Assembly (NCBI GenBank): GCA_945487985.1
Contig: CALYTX010000013.1
Coordinates: 1 to 14,959, forward strand
Reading direction: 5' to 3'
Source: an uncultured Verrucomicrobiota bacterium
GTDB lineage: Bacteria; Verrucomicrobiota; Kiritimatiellia; RFP12; UBA1067
Length of the DNA stretch: 14,959 nt
In this document: positions 1 to 7,005 of the stretch, piece after piece
Numbering within the stretch: the stretch's first letter is position 1
Layout of the letters: each line of letters begins with the position of its first letter
Made by a program: the position numbers and the translations under genes
The notes under the pieces: model-generated
The model's database searches: none
The model's input: only the letters and a program-made list of their open reading frames with translations
What the model was told of the DNA's origin: nothing

Positions 1-231
1 AATCACGCAAGCATCGCTCGCCGGCGCATTCGCCGGCCGGTCGTACCATTCAATGTATGGCTCGGTATTTTCGGCACGCACGAAACCAGGTTTTTCCATA
101 TCAGATGTGAGCGCTGCAACCTGATCGCTACATCGATTAGGCATTTTATCCTTCGGCCAGAGATACTCCTTTTCGTTGGCGGCAGCAAACGCAACGGCAA
201 ACGCAACTGCGCTCAGAAGTGTGTGCTTCAT
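1..231 (-). CDS. Secreted alpha/beta-hydrolase (esterase)-like protein, 3' end cut by window edge
   Basis: The first 77 codons of a gene that runs off the left edge. The start ATG (231-229) overlaps the TGA of the preceding gene as ATGA, which suggests translational coupling; a weak AAAGGA lies 12 nt upstream. Residues 1-18 form a Sec-type signal peptide (K2, then a hydrophobic Ala/Val/Phe stretch), with likely cleavage after the Ala run near residue 18, so the product is probably exported. The mature start contains EYLWPKDKMPN, and YIEWYDRP follows near residues 59-66. From memory, this LWP...P opening followed by a short Glu/Trp/Tyr motif just before the first beta strands resembles bacterial secreted alpha/beta hydrolases of the acetyl-esterase / BD-FAE kind. 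The catalytic Ser, Asp and His would lie outside the window, so the enzyme call is inference. A reading of 206-3 in another frame is a shadow of this gene. It is the fourth gene of an ABC-transporter operon. Confidence 0.6.
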   Translation of the reverse strand, partial: MKHTLLSAVAFAVAFAAANEKEYLWPKDKMPNRCSDQVAALTSDMEKPGFVRAENTEPYIEWYDRPANAPASDACVI

Positions 232-926
232 GTTTGAGGAGGTTCCTTTTTTATATCATCGTCGATTCGGTGAATACATTCTTCAACAAAGTGCTCGATT
301 GTTCGGTCGTGTTCGCCCAGACGGGAAACATCGCCGTGCGAAAGCTTGCGCGCAAGCTCTCGCGCCGTGAGAAAAACCTCGCGAGCGGCGCGAAGGTCAC
401 CCTTGCCGGAATCATAAAGGAACATACCATGCTTCCACGCGAGTTCCAGACTATCGGGATTGTGCAAACGCGCCTCGGCAATCAGCCGTGCGGCCAGCGC
501 GCGATTGCCCATTTCGCGTCCGGCCACATATATGGCGGTCGTCCACGCGTCTACATTGCCGGGATCGGAGCGCACCGCGGCCCACAACCATGGTAGCAAT
601 TCAACAGCCTTTTCGCCTTCGAGATGGCAATGCTCGCCGGTATCGGCATGGACGCGATCGTTAATCCAGCAATACGGATCGGCAAAACTTACGCCCTTGG
701 TGTCCATTCCGCTATGGAAATAACTGTCGGCCTTGTGGACCATCGCTCGGCTGATGGTTGCCTTCGTGTCGCCGAAAGCCACGGAAAGCGCATCCTCGCC
801 GCTGGCAATCTGCGCCAGCGATGGCCCCTTAGCGCGCAAGAAGAGTGCGAATATGGCCGCCGGCGCGGCGGTGCATAAAGCGGCAAGCGGCAACCAATGC
901 CGGTTGGGGCTGGAATTTCCACTCAC
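228..926 (-). CDS. Membrane-anchored TPR-like protein of unknown function
   Basis: A protein of 232 aa. The start is GTG (926-924), 4 nt after the permease stop, with AAAGGTG 7 nt upstream. Residues 12-30 form one hydrophobic helix near the N-terminus, so it is probably an inner-membrane anchor with the rest on one side. Residues about 105-195 are alpha-helical with repeat-like helix pairs: a segment with WAAVRSDPGNVDAW, then a second around residues 143-165 ending NPDSLELAW. This resembles tetratricopeptide repeats, which usually bind other proteins. Residues 86-101 hold a dense Cys/His group (C86, H93, H99, C100, H101) that could bind a metal, though that is only a possibility. The gene lies between an ABC-2 permease and a secreted hydrolase and overlaps the latter by ATGA, so it may be an accessory subunit of that export or surface system. 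I do not recognise a named family. Confidence 0.75.
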   Translation of the reverse strand: MSGNSSPNRHWLPLAALCTAAPAAIFALFLRAKGPSLAQIASGEDALSVAFGDTKATISRAMVHKADSYFHSGMDTKGVSFADPYCWINDRVHADTGEHCHLEGEKAVELLPWLWAAVRSDPGNVDAWTTAIYVAGREMGNRALAARLIAEARLHNPDSLELAWKHGMFLYDSGKGDLRAAREVFLTARELARKLSHGDVSRLGEHDRTIEHFVEECIHRIDDDIKKEPPQT

Positions 927-930
927 GGCT

Positions 931-1710
931 TTACACCTTTTTTCTCCGGAAAATAGCCGTTGAAACGCATAGCAATGCGGCGACGTACGCCACGGCGTAA
1001 AGACATACTATCACCATCACCACGGCGTCCACCGGTCCGTGGCCGTGAATTACGCGCATGCGCATATCGAAAAATTCTGCGTGCGGCGCGAGAGCGTAGA
1101 CGGCGTTGATGACGAAGGCGAGCGCCGAGGAGACCCCCTGCGCGTATTCCGGCAGCCGGCGGCCGAAGAAAAACATCGCCGTCAACATTCCGGCCGAGAG
1201 CACAAGATTAGCTGACGGTGTGAAAATCAGCGATCCAAGCAGTGAAACGGCCACTGCGAGCGCGACGAAAAGAATATGCAACACTACTGCCTCGACCAGC
1301 GCCATCGACAATGTTCCGCCGCGCAAAAGCACGCTCCCGGCGAACAGGAAATAGAAGAGCAGCACTGCAGCCGAACTCGAAAGCATCGCGCCGAGATATT
1401 TCCCGAGGAGGAGCCGTCCGCGAGAGATTGGTTTGGCCAAAAGCGGATAGATTGTACGATTGGCGAACTCCGGCGGCAGCAGCCGTGAGCCCGCGCCCAC
1501 GGCGATAAAGAGCGAGAACCCCCACACGAGCAACAGCGCCACTTCGTCAAGATATCGCCCAGCCCCTCCGGCACCGAACGGCGAGGCCATGGAAAGCGGA
1601 ATCATCAGTGTCAAGGCAAGTGCCAGCAACGCATAAAGATCGTTGCGGCGAAGGAGCTCGATAAACGAAAGCCTGACGATGGCAATCATCTGGCGCAAGA
1701 AAATTTTCAT
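931..1710 (-). CDS. ABC-2 type transporter permease
   Basis: A protein of 259 aa. I chose the ATG at 1710 because it overlaps the TGA of the ATPase gene (ATGA) and has a near-perfect Shine-Dalgarno, AAAGGAGG, 6 nt upstream. The longer open frame to 1839 only adds residues read through the ATPase gene in another frame. About six hydrophobic segments are visible, near residues 27-42, 57-78, 105-128, 138-165, 166-183 and 226-253. The segment EFANRTIYPLLAKPISRGRL (81-100) followed by GKYLGA is the cytoplasmic coupling region typical of ABC-2 / NosY-like permeases. The protein ends in a basic RRKKV tail. It would form the membrane channel for the adjacent ATPase. The substrate cannot be read from sequence; this family includes exporters of drugs, lipids, polysaccharides and gliding or copper-site assembly factors. 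Confidence 0.88.
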   Translation of the reverse strand: MKIFLRQMIAIVRLSFIELLRRNDLYALLALALTLMIPLSMASPFGAGGAGRYLDEVALLLVWGFSLFIAVGAGSRLLPPEFANRTIYPLLAKPISRGRLLLGKYLGAMLSSSAAVLLFYFLFAGSVLLRGGTLSMALVEAVVLHILFVALAVAVSLLGSLIFTPSANLVLSAGMLTAMFFFGRRLPEYAQGVSSALAFVINAVYALAPHAEFFDMRMRVIHGHGPVDAVVMVIVCLYAVAYVAALLCVSTAIFRRKKV

Positions 1711-2432
1711 TCCTCCCCTCCTTTCGCCAACACATCGAGGAAGAGCCGCTCGAGATTCTTTTCGCCCTCGCCGGCCAAATCCCTGACCGGACCGCGATAA
1801 ACAGCACGACCGTTTTTCATGATAGCCACCTGGTCGCACAGCAGCTCGGTTTCCCCAAGTTCGTGGGATGAAAAGAAAATCGTCTTGCCAGCATCGCGCA
1901 ATTCCTTCATCAACTCGCGGAAATGAATTCGCGCAAGCGGATCAAGCCCCGTAAAAGGCTCGTCGAGCACCAGCAGTGCCGGATCGTTCAAAAGCGCTTG
2001 GGCGATGCCGGCGCGCTGGAGCATGCCTTTGGAATAAGTTTTAAGCGGACGAATGGCTGCGTCCGCCAAGCCAACCTTCGCCAGCAAAACCTCAGTACGT
2101 TCACGCACGAGATCCTTGTCCAAGGCGCAGATGCCCCCGTAAAACGACAAAAGCTCCCTGGCATTGAGATAAGGGTAATAATATGCGATTTCCGGCATGT
2201 AACCGACTTGGGCGCGCACGGAAGGCGTGCGGGGGTCTCCTCCCAGCACCGCGACCTTGCCCGATGTCGGGACGATCAAGCCGAGCATCATCTTTATCGT
2301 TGTCGTCTTTCCCGCGCCATTAGTACCGAGAAATCCCATAATCTCGCCAGCGGCAAGTTTGAGCGTAAGATCGCGCACCGCATGGATTTCGCCGAAAGAG
2401 CGCGATGCACATTGAATGCTGACAACTTCCAT
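1707..2432 (-). CDS. ABC transporter ATP-binding protein (CcmA/NosF-like)
   Basis: A protein of 241 aa carrying a complete nucleotide-binding domain. The Walker A is GTNGAGKTT (36-44), the Q-loop region is around YMPE (78-81), and the signature is the variant YSKGM (133-137), common in CcmA/DrrA-type exporters in place of LSGGQ. The Walker B is LLVLDE (153-158), followed by the D-loop GLD, and the switch histidine is H190 in SSHE. It should power the ABC-2 permease encoded next, whose start overlaps its stop. The start ATG (2432-2430) has no ribosome-binding site; instead a perfect -10 box lies 7 nt upstream, so the message is probably leaderless. It is the first gene of a four-gene operon (ATPase, permease, TPR-like protein, secreted hydrolase). 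The role is most likely export; the substrate is unknown. Confidence 0.93.
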   Translation of the reverse strand: MEVVSIQCASRSFGEIHAVRDLTLKLAAGEIMGFLGTNGAGKTTTIKMMLGLIVPTSGKVAVLGGDPRTPSVRAQVGYMPEIAYYYPYLNARELLSFYGGICALDKDLVRERTEVLLAKVGLADAAIRPLKTYSKGMLQRAGIAQALLNDPALLVLDEPFTGLDPLARIHFRELMKELRDAGKTIFFSSHELGETELLCDQVAIMKNGRAVYRGPVRDLAGEGEKNLERLFLDVLAKGGEE

Positions 2433-2439
2433 GGAAAGT

Positions 2440-2469
2440 ATTATAGCATAGTGCCTGCGTGCGGTGCAA
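2440..2469 (-). promoter_or_regulatory. Sigma-70-type promoter for the ABC transporter operon, leaderless arrangement
   Basis: On the minus strand, a perfect extended -10, TGCTATAAT (hexamer 2445-2440), lies 7 nt before the ATG at 2432. A partial -35, TTGCAC (2469-2464), lies 18 nt upstream of the -10. RNA polymerase normally initiates about 7 nt after the hexamer, so transcription should start at or next to the A of the start codon. There is no Shine-Dalgarno between promoter and start. Confidence 0.75.
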
Positions 2470-2491
2470 AACCACCAGCATTGGAGTTGGG

Positions 2492-2510
2492 GATGCCGCT
2501 TGCCGGCATC
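2492..2510. terminator. Hairpin just downstream of trmL, possible terminator
   Basis: A perfect 7-bp inverted repeat, GATGCCG / CGGCATC, with a 5-nt loop, starts 6 nt after the trmL stop codon and lies upstream of the next promoter. No U-tract follows on either strand, so it is not a classic intrinsic terminator. It could be a 3' stability hairpin or a factor-dependent stop between the two operons. Confidence 0.35.
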
Positions 2511-2516
2511 ACATTC

Positions 2517-3020
2517 TTAAGTTTGCTCCGTAAAACCCAGGGGATTAGTGGTTGCCGTGTTTTCCGTAAGCTGTCGGTAACATTCGTACGCGGCAATAGA
2601 AACGGCATTGGCAAGATTGATGCTGCGCGCGTTCTCGCCAGGCATTGGGATGCGAAACAAGGACTTTGCGTATCGCGTGTAGAAATCCTTCGGCAAACCT
2701 GATGACTCATTCCCGAACACGAGTGCATCTCCAGGCTCGAAACGACAGTCGTACAAAGACTTCTCCCCGTGGGTAGATAGGAAATGCAGCCGCCTTGGAT
2801 TGGCGGCTCGGAGATATTCGTCCCAGGTGTCGTGAAGCGCCACATCAAGATGTGGCCAATAATCGAGTCCGGCACGAGCAACGGAGCGATCATCAAGCGC
2901 AAATCCGAGCGGCTTTATAAGCTGAAGCGAAACGCCCAAACCAACGCAGAGTCGCCCGATTGCGCCCGTGTTGTGCGGTATCTGCGGCCGGACAAGAACG
3001 ATCGAAAACGCTGCCTTCAT
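2517..3020 (-). CDS. trmL: tRNA (cytidine/uridine-34 2'-O)-methyltransferase, SpoU/TrmL family
   Basis: A protein of 167 aa, the usual length for TrmL, a stand-alone SPOUT (trefoil-knot) methyltransferase that adds a 2'-O-methyl group from S-adenosylmethionine to the wobble base of certain leucine tRNAs. The N-terminus reads IVLVRPQIPHNTGAIGRLC (7-25), matching the family's motif 1 with the P-x-NTG-x-RLC core. Residues 37-53 (PLGFALDD...RAGLDYW) are also typical. The SAM-knot motifs are FGNESSGLP (102-110) and IPMPG...SINLANAVS (124-141). I chose the ATG at 3020 because homologues start just before IVL; an in-frame TTG at 3062 would add 14 unconserved residues and overlap glyS. The Shine-Dalgarno is weak. 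The gene begins 31 nt after the glycyl-tRNA synthetase stop, so it is probably the last gene of that operon. Confidence 0.92.
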   Translation of the reverse strand: MKAAFSIVLVRPQIPHNTGAIGRLCVGLGVSLQLIKPLGFALDDRSVARAGLDYWPHLDVALHDTWDEYLRAANPRRLHFLSTHGEKSLYDCRFEPGDALVFGNESSGLPKDFYTRYAKSLFRIPMPGENARSINLANAVSIAAYECYRQLTENTATTNPLGFTEQT

Positions 3021-3051
3021 AACCGTACGCAACCCGCTACCGCGGCCGCAC

Positions 3052-4695
3052 TCAGAATTCAAGCGCCTCGTACATCATCGCGAGAAATTCGCCGTAGTTC
3101 ATGCGTGTTTGCCGCATGGAATCGCGTTCGCGCACGGTGAAGGTGCCATCCTGAACAGTCTGGGCGTCGACAGTTATGCACCAGGGGGTTCCCGCCTCGT
3201 CCTGACGGCGGTAGCGCCGCCCGATAGCTCCGGAGACATCCCACTGGCAATTTACCTTTTTACGTAACTTGTTGAAAATTTCGCGGGCGATGCGATCTTG
3301 ATCAGGATCTTTCTTGATTAACGGGAAGATGGCAACCTTGATAGGCGCAACCTTCGGCGAGAAATGCAGAACCGTGCGCACATCTTCCTTGCCCTTCTCG
3401 TCCGTCAACTTTTCTTCTTCATAGGCTTCGCACAACAATGCCAACATCAACCGGTCGACGCCGGCGGAAGGTTCAATCACGTGCGGGACGTATTTGCCCT
3501 CGAAAAGATTCCGGCAGAAAGCCTCCGCATTCGCGGCGAGCGCTGCGCTATCGGCCTCGTCGAGCACAACTGGCTTGCCGGCCTTGGCGGAAAGCGTTTT
3601 TTCGCGGCGAGCAATCCATTCGGTGCGGGTCTTGGCGATGAAGGCATCTTTCTCTGCATCGGAAAGCTTCTTGCAGGCTTGCTTGAGCGGATCGTCGAAA
3701 ACCGTCTGCGGAACCTTGGAATGAAGCTGATGCTGGGTAAGATCGAAATCGCTGCGCGCGGCAATTCCCTCAAGCTCCTGACGGCCGAAAGGAAAATCGT
3801 ATTCAATATCGACGCAAGCGCGCGCGTAGTGAGCCAATTCATCGGGCTTTTGCCAATACTCGACAAAGGTTGAAGGCGGAAGCCCTACAGCGGCGAGAAA
3901 CTTCTTGCGCTGCTCAACCCAGTATTTATGCCACACTTCCCATCCCCAGTCGTCCTGAACCGGTCCGTTCAAATCGGGATTGTCGGCTAGAGTAACGACT
4001 TTCCCGTATTGGAGTTCGACTGCTTCGTCGGGGCGAATGAAGAATTCCAATTCCATCTGCTCGAACTCTCGCGAACGGAATGTATAGTTGCGGGGAGTCA
4101 CCTCGTTGCGGAAGCTTTTGCCCATTTGCGCAATGCCGTAAGGAACGGCCATGCGCGAGGTTGCAGTCACATTGAGAAACTGCGCAAAAATCGCTTGCGC
4201 CGTCTCGGGCCTGAGATAGGCGACATTTTGCGGATCGTCAATAGGCCCGACTACCGTCTTGAACATCAGGTTGAACGGTTTCGGTTCGGTGAGCTCACCG
4301 CCGCAGTAGGGACAGAAAAAATCGCTGCCGGTAATTTTCGGCTGTGGCTTTTTCTTCTGATCGGCGAGAATGTCGGCAATCTGGTCTGACCGCATGAGCT
4401 TCTTGCAGTCCTTGCACATGGTCATCGGGTCGGAGAACGTATCGAGGTGTCCCGACGCCTTCCAGATTTTCGGATGCATGATAATCGTAGCATCCAATCC
4501 GGCCACATCTTCTCGGGAGCGCACAGTGAATTGCCACCAGGCATCTTTTACATTGCGCTTAAGTTCGCAACCCAGCGGACCGTAATCCCAGAAACCCGGC
4601 ATTCCGCCGTAAATCTCGGAAGAGTGGAAGATAAAACCGCGGCGCTTGCACAGCGCTGACAGCGGATCAAGCGATGATTTATTTACTTCAGCCAT
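3052..4695 (-). CDS. glyQS: Glycyl-tRNA synthetase, single-chain alpha2 type
   Basis: A protein of 547 aa that charges tRNA-Gly with glycine. It is the homodimeric class II enzyme of archaea, eukaryotes and some bacteria, not the alpha2beta2 GlyQ/GlyS form. Visible landmarks are the N-terminal SSEIYGGMPGFWDYGPLG (25-42), a four-Cys zinc site (CKDC 94-97 and CPYC 128-131), the class II core with RPETAQAIF (162-170) and FRNEVTPRN (195-203, motif 2 region), and PHVIEPSAGVDRL (404-416, motif 3). A C-terminal anticodon-binding domain runs from about residue 450 to the end and includes AGTPWCITVD (501-510). Residues about 330-400 are a charged, Ala/Lys-rich helical stretch between LHSKVP and YVPHVIEPS; compared with short bacterial homologues I recall, this looks like an insertion. 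The start ATG is 9 nt after the accA stop, with no clear Shine-Dalgarno, so coupling to accA translation is likely. Confidence 0.97.
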   Translation of the reverse strand: MAEVNKSSLDPLSALCKRRGFIFHSSEIYGGMPGFWDYGPLGCELKRNVKDAWWQFTVRSREDVAGLDATIIMHPKIWKASGHLDTFSDPMTMCKDCKKLMRSDQIADILADQKKKPQPKITGSDFFCPYCGGELTEPKPFNLMFKTVVGPIDDPQNVAYLRPETAQAIFAQFLNVTATSRMAVPYGIAQMGKSFRNEVTPRNYTFRSREFEQMELEFFIRPDEAVELQYGKVVTLADNPDLNGPVQDDWGWEVWHKYWVEQRKKFLAAVGLPPSTFVEYWQKPDELAHYARACVDIEYDFPFGRQELEGIAARSDFDLTQHQLHSKVPQTVFDDPLKQACKKLSDAEKDAFIAKTRTEWIARREKTLSAKAGKPVVLDEADSAALAANAEAFCRNLFEGKYVPHVIEPSAGVDRLMLALLCEAYEEEKLTDEKGKEDVRTVLHFSPKVAPIKVAIFPLIKKDPDQDRIAREIFNKLRKKVNCQWDVSGAIGRRYRRQDEAGTPWCITVDAQTVQDGTFTVRERDSMRQTRMNYGEFLAMMYEALEF

Positions 4696-4704
4696 ATTTG
4701 CCGA

Positions 4705-5538
4705 TCAATAGAAATTGCCGTAACTGCGAATTTTAGCGTAACGCTTCTCGACAAGCTCGTCGAGAGCGATCCCCTTGAGTTCTTTGAGTGCCTTAAGCAC
4801 CGCTTTCTTGACGTTGGCGCACGCGCGCTTATGGTTCTTGTGCGCACCGCCGGCGGGCTCGGGGATGATTTCGTCAATCGCGCCCAAACTTAGAAGATCG
4901 GGTGCGGTGATTTTCAGTGCTTCGGCGGCCTCCGGCGCCTTGGCTCCATCGCGCCAAAGAATCCCAGCGCAACCTTCGGGGGATATCACCGAATATACAG
5001 CGTTTTCCATCATCAGAATCCGATCGCCGACAGCAATCGCCAGCGCCCCGCCTGAACCGCCCTCGCCAGTGACAACAACGACGATAGGAGTCTTCAATGC
5101 GGAGAAGAACTCGAGTGATTTCGCAATCGCTTCAGCCTGGCCCCGTTCTTCAGCCTCCCTGCCAGGATAGGCACCGGGCGTGTCTACGAAAGTGACGATT
5201 GGATTGCCGAAACGCTCCGCCAGTTTGCCCAGCCGCATCGCCTTGCGGTAGCCGTCGGGGTTAGCCATGCCAAAATTGGCTGCCATATTCTCTTCAACTG
5301 TGGCACCCTTGTGGTGGCCGAGCAAGAGCACTTTCTCGCCACCGATGGTTCCAAAGCCCGCAACCATCGCCGCATCGTCATTGACGAGACGGTCGCCATG
5401 CAGTTCTTCAAAATCGTCGAAGATGCCTTCGATGAAATCCCAAACGTGCGGACGCTTGGCGTCACGCGCGATTTTCACTTTATCCCAGGCGGAAGCGGCG
5501 GCGGCCGGTGCCTTTTTAAGAGTCTTCTTCGTAGCCAT
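4705..5538 (-). CDS. accA: Acetyl-CoA carboxylase carboxyltransferase subunit alpha
   Basis: A protein of 277 aa. With AccD it forms the carboxyltransferase that moves the carboxyl group from biotin (on BCCP) to acetyl-CoA, giving malonyl-CoA, the first committed step of fatty acid synthesis. Conserved segments include ELHGDR (45-50), VDTPGAYPGREAEERGQAEAIA (118-139), VVTGEGGSGGALAI (155-168) and the MENAVYSVISPEGCAGILWRD region (177-197). It is shorter than the roughly 319-aa E. coli protein, mainly at the N-terminus, which here is a Lys/Ala-rich lead of about 20 residues. I chose the ATG at 5538: it follows the accD stop by 2 nt and has TGGGGA 8 nt upstream; a longer reading to 5553 would start inside accD. 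The biotin carboxylase and biotin carrier genes are not in the window. Confidence 0.97.
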   Translation of the reverse strand: MATKKTLKKAPAAAASAWDKVKIARDAKRPHVWDFIEGIFDDFEELHGDRLVNDDAAMVAGFGTIGGEKVLLLGHHKGATVEENMAANFGMANPDGYRKAMRLGKLAERFGNPIVTFVDTPGAYPGREAEERGQAEAIAKSLEFFSALKTPIVVVVTGEGGSGGALAIAVGDRILMMENAVYSVISPEGCAGILWRDGAKAPEAAEALKITAPDLLSLGAIDEIIPEPAGGAHKNHKRACANVKKAVLKALKELKGIALDELVEKRYAKIRSYGNFY

Positions 5539-5540
5539 GG

Positions 5541-6371
5541 TCAGAATCCCCAATAGTTGAGCATCTTGGCGATAAAAGGTTTAAGATCTTTGCGCTCGAC
5601 GATTTTGTCGATGAAGCCGTGCTTCTCGAGATATTCGGATGTCTGGAAATCGGCGGGCAATTTCTGATGAATGGTGTTTTCAATCACCCGGCGCCCAGCG
5701 AAACCGATAAGCGCTTTAGGCTCGGTTATGTTGATGTCGCCGAGCATAGCGAAAGACGCGCTCACGCCCCCGGTGGTGGGGTCGGTGCAGACGCTAATGT
5801 ACGGCAGTCCTGCGGCCTTTAGCCTGCCAATCGCCGCCGAGGTTTTCGTCATTTGCATGAGCGAAAGAATTCCCTCGTGCATGCGCGCGCCGCCTGACGC
5901 GCAGAAAAGGACAAGTGCGCGCCGCTCGGCAATCGCCTGTTCACAAGCCCGGGCGATGCGCTCGCCGGTTCCAGAACCGAGCGAACCGCCCATGAACGAG
6001 AAATCCATAACCCCGAGCATCGCGCGGTGACCGCCGATCTCGCATGTTCCAACGACGATCGACTCGGTTTCGCCGGTTTTGGCTATCGTAGCGTCAACCT
6101 TGCTTTTGTAGTCGCCCGTGGCATCGTGAAAACCGAGGTGGTCGGAATAACTGACCTCGCGGAACAATTCGACGAAGGTGCTCTCATCAGCAATCTGCCG
6201 TATGCGCTCGCGCACTGGCAATCTACCGTGATAGTTGCATTTCGGGCAAATGGAATTATTGTTCTTCCACACCTCTTTGGCCATATGGCTTTTGCACTTG
6301 GGGCAGATGGCCCAAAGCGCCTTGGCAGGAGGGATTTTCGGCTTTTCGGCTTTAGGTTCGAACCAACTCAT
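5541..6371 (-). CDS. accD: Acetyl-CoA carboxylase carboxyltransferase subunit beta
   Basis: A protein of 276 aa. It is the beta half of the carboxyltransferase and carries the N-terminal zinc ribbon that defines bacterial AccD: C23-x2-C26 and C42-x2-C45. The crotonase-like carboxyltransferase fold follows, with FSFMGGSLGSGTGERIARA (124-142), CASGGARMHEGILSLMQM (157-174) and the TDPTTGGVSASFAMLGD segment (196-212). The length is close to the usual 280-300 aa. The AAGGAGG-type site is weak (GGA 7 nt before the ATG). accD is followed 2 nt later by accA, so the two subunits are made together in equal amounts. The gene lies 55 nt after a predicted XRE-cupin regulator, and no clear promoter lies between, so regulator and enzyme probably share a transcript. 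Confidence 0.97.
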   Translation of the reverse strand: MSWFEPKAEKPKIPPAKALWAICPKCKSHMAKEVWKNNNSICPKCNYHGRLPVRERIRQIADESTFVELFREVSYSDHLGFHDATGDYKSKVDATIAKTGETESIVVGTCEIGGHRAMLGVMDFSFMGGSLGSGTGERIARACEQAIAERRALVLFCASGGARMHEGILSLMQMTKTSAAIGRLKAAGLPYISVCTDPTTGGVSASFAMLGDINITEPKALIGFAGRRVIENTIHQKLPADFQTSEYLEKHGFIDKIVERKDLKPFIAKMLNYWGF

Positions 6372-6426
6372 AGTTTTTTCCGTTTTCTCTTTGAAGGAAT
6401 CAGACCCAGAAAAAGCACCAACCAGC

Positions 6427-6960
6427 TTAAATCGGCTGGAACATAACTACATACACGCACGCAGGACGTCCGCCCAGCGCTCGCCACGAATGTTTGACAA
6501 TGCAATTGAAGAAGGCACTGTCGCCACGACGCAACACGGTACATTTGCCGTCGTAGCAAAGTTCAACTTCACCGTCGAAGCAAACAACAAATGCCTCGCC
6601 TTCGAATGAAACTGGATCGTGCGATGCATTCGCCGGCAGCACCACCCGAATCGGATCCATGTGCCGGTCGGGCTTTCCGGCAGCAAGCGAAAGCGACTCC
6701 TCGCCTGCGCGCACGATAATTGGATCAGGCTTGAATTGATCGTCGGTAAAAGTACCAAGCCGCTGCCCAAGCGCGCGAGAAATGCGCGTAAGCGGACCAA
6801 TCGCCGGCAATGATTCGCCCGACTCGAGCGCTGCGATCGTAATCTCGCTGACAGCGCTTTTTTCCGCAAGGTCTGCGATGCTCATGCCAAGCTTCTCGCG
6901 GAAGGCACTGATGCGCTGACCGATTTTATTCTCAACCCTCATAGACACCTTTGAATGCAT
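6427..6960 (-). CDS. XRE-family transcriptional regulator with cupin sensor domain
   Basis: A protein of 177 aa. Residues about 12-66 form a lambda-repressor/XRE helix-turn-helix (GQRISAFREKLGMSIADLAEKS..SEITIAALESG..LP), and residues about 100-175 form a small cupin barrel. The canonical cupin metal site is only partly present: H114, E120/E122 and H157 remain, but the usual His-x-His pair of the first motif is missing, so the domain may bind an organic ligand rather than act as an enzyme. XRE-cupin proteins are one-component regulators. The position immediately upstream of accD-accA suggests control of malonyl-CoA or fatty acid synthesis, possibly with autoregulation, but this is inference. 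The ATG at 6960 lies 7 nt after a perfect -10 box and has no Shine-Dalgarno, so it is probably leaderless. The internal ATG at 6942 has an AAAGGTG too close (3 nt) to be convincing. Confidence 0.88.
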   Translation of the reverse strand: MHSKVSMRVENKIGQRISAFREKLGMSIADLAEKSAVSEITIAALESGESLPAIGPLTRISRALGQRLGTFTDDQFKPDPIIVRAGEESLSLAAGKPDRHMDPIRVVLPANASHDPVSFEGEAFVVCFDGEVELCYDGKCTVLRRGDSAFFNCIVKHSWRALGGRPACVYVVMFQPI

Positions 6961-6967
6961 TAGGCGT

Positions 6968-6976
6968 ATTATAGCA
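6968..6976 (-). promoter_or_regulatory. Extended -10 promoter for the XRE-cupin / acc operon, leaderless arrangement
   Basis: On the minus strand, TGCTATAAT (hexamer 6973-6968) is a perfect extended -10 and is followed after 7 nt by the ATG at 6960. No good -35 is visible at 16-18 nt spacing, consistent with extended -10 promoters that need none. The expected transcription start coincides with the start codon. Confidence 0.72.
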
Positions 6977-7005
6977 AAAATAAGGCTCCTTGGGGACTTC
7001 GCTCG

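Noticed and set aside
235..243. GAGGAGGT on the plus strand, looking like a strong Shine-Dalgarno
   Set aside because: No start codon with a credible plus-strand gene follows within a usable distance. The region is the junction of two minus-strand genes.
1711..1839. N-terminal extension of the ABC-2 permease
   Set aside because: The extra 43 residues are basic, unlike a membrane protein start, and overlap the ATPase gene in another frame. The ATG at 1710 has a near-perfect Shine-Dalgarno and an ATGA overlap.
1923..2702. 259-aa open frame on the plus strand spanning the ABC ATPase start and the trmL 3' end
   Set aside because: It crosses a well-supported promoter and two genes on the other strand, and its sequence shows no family features.
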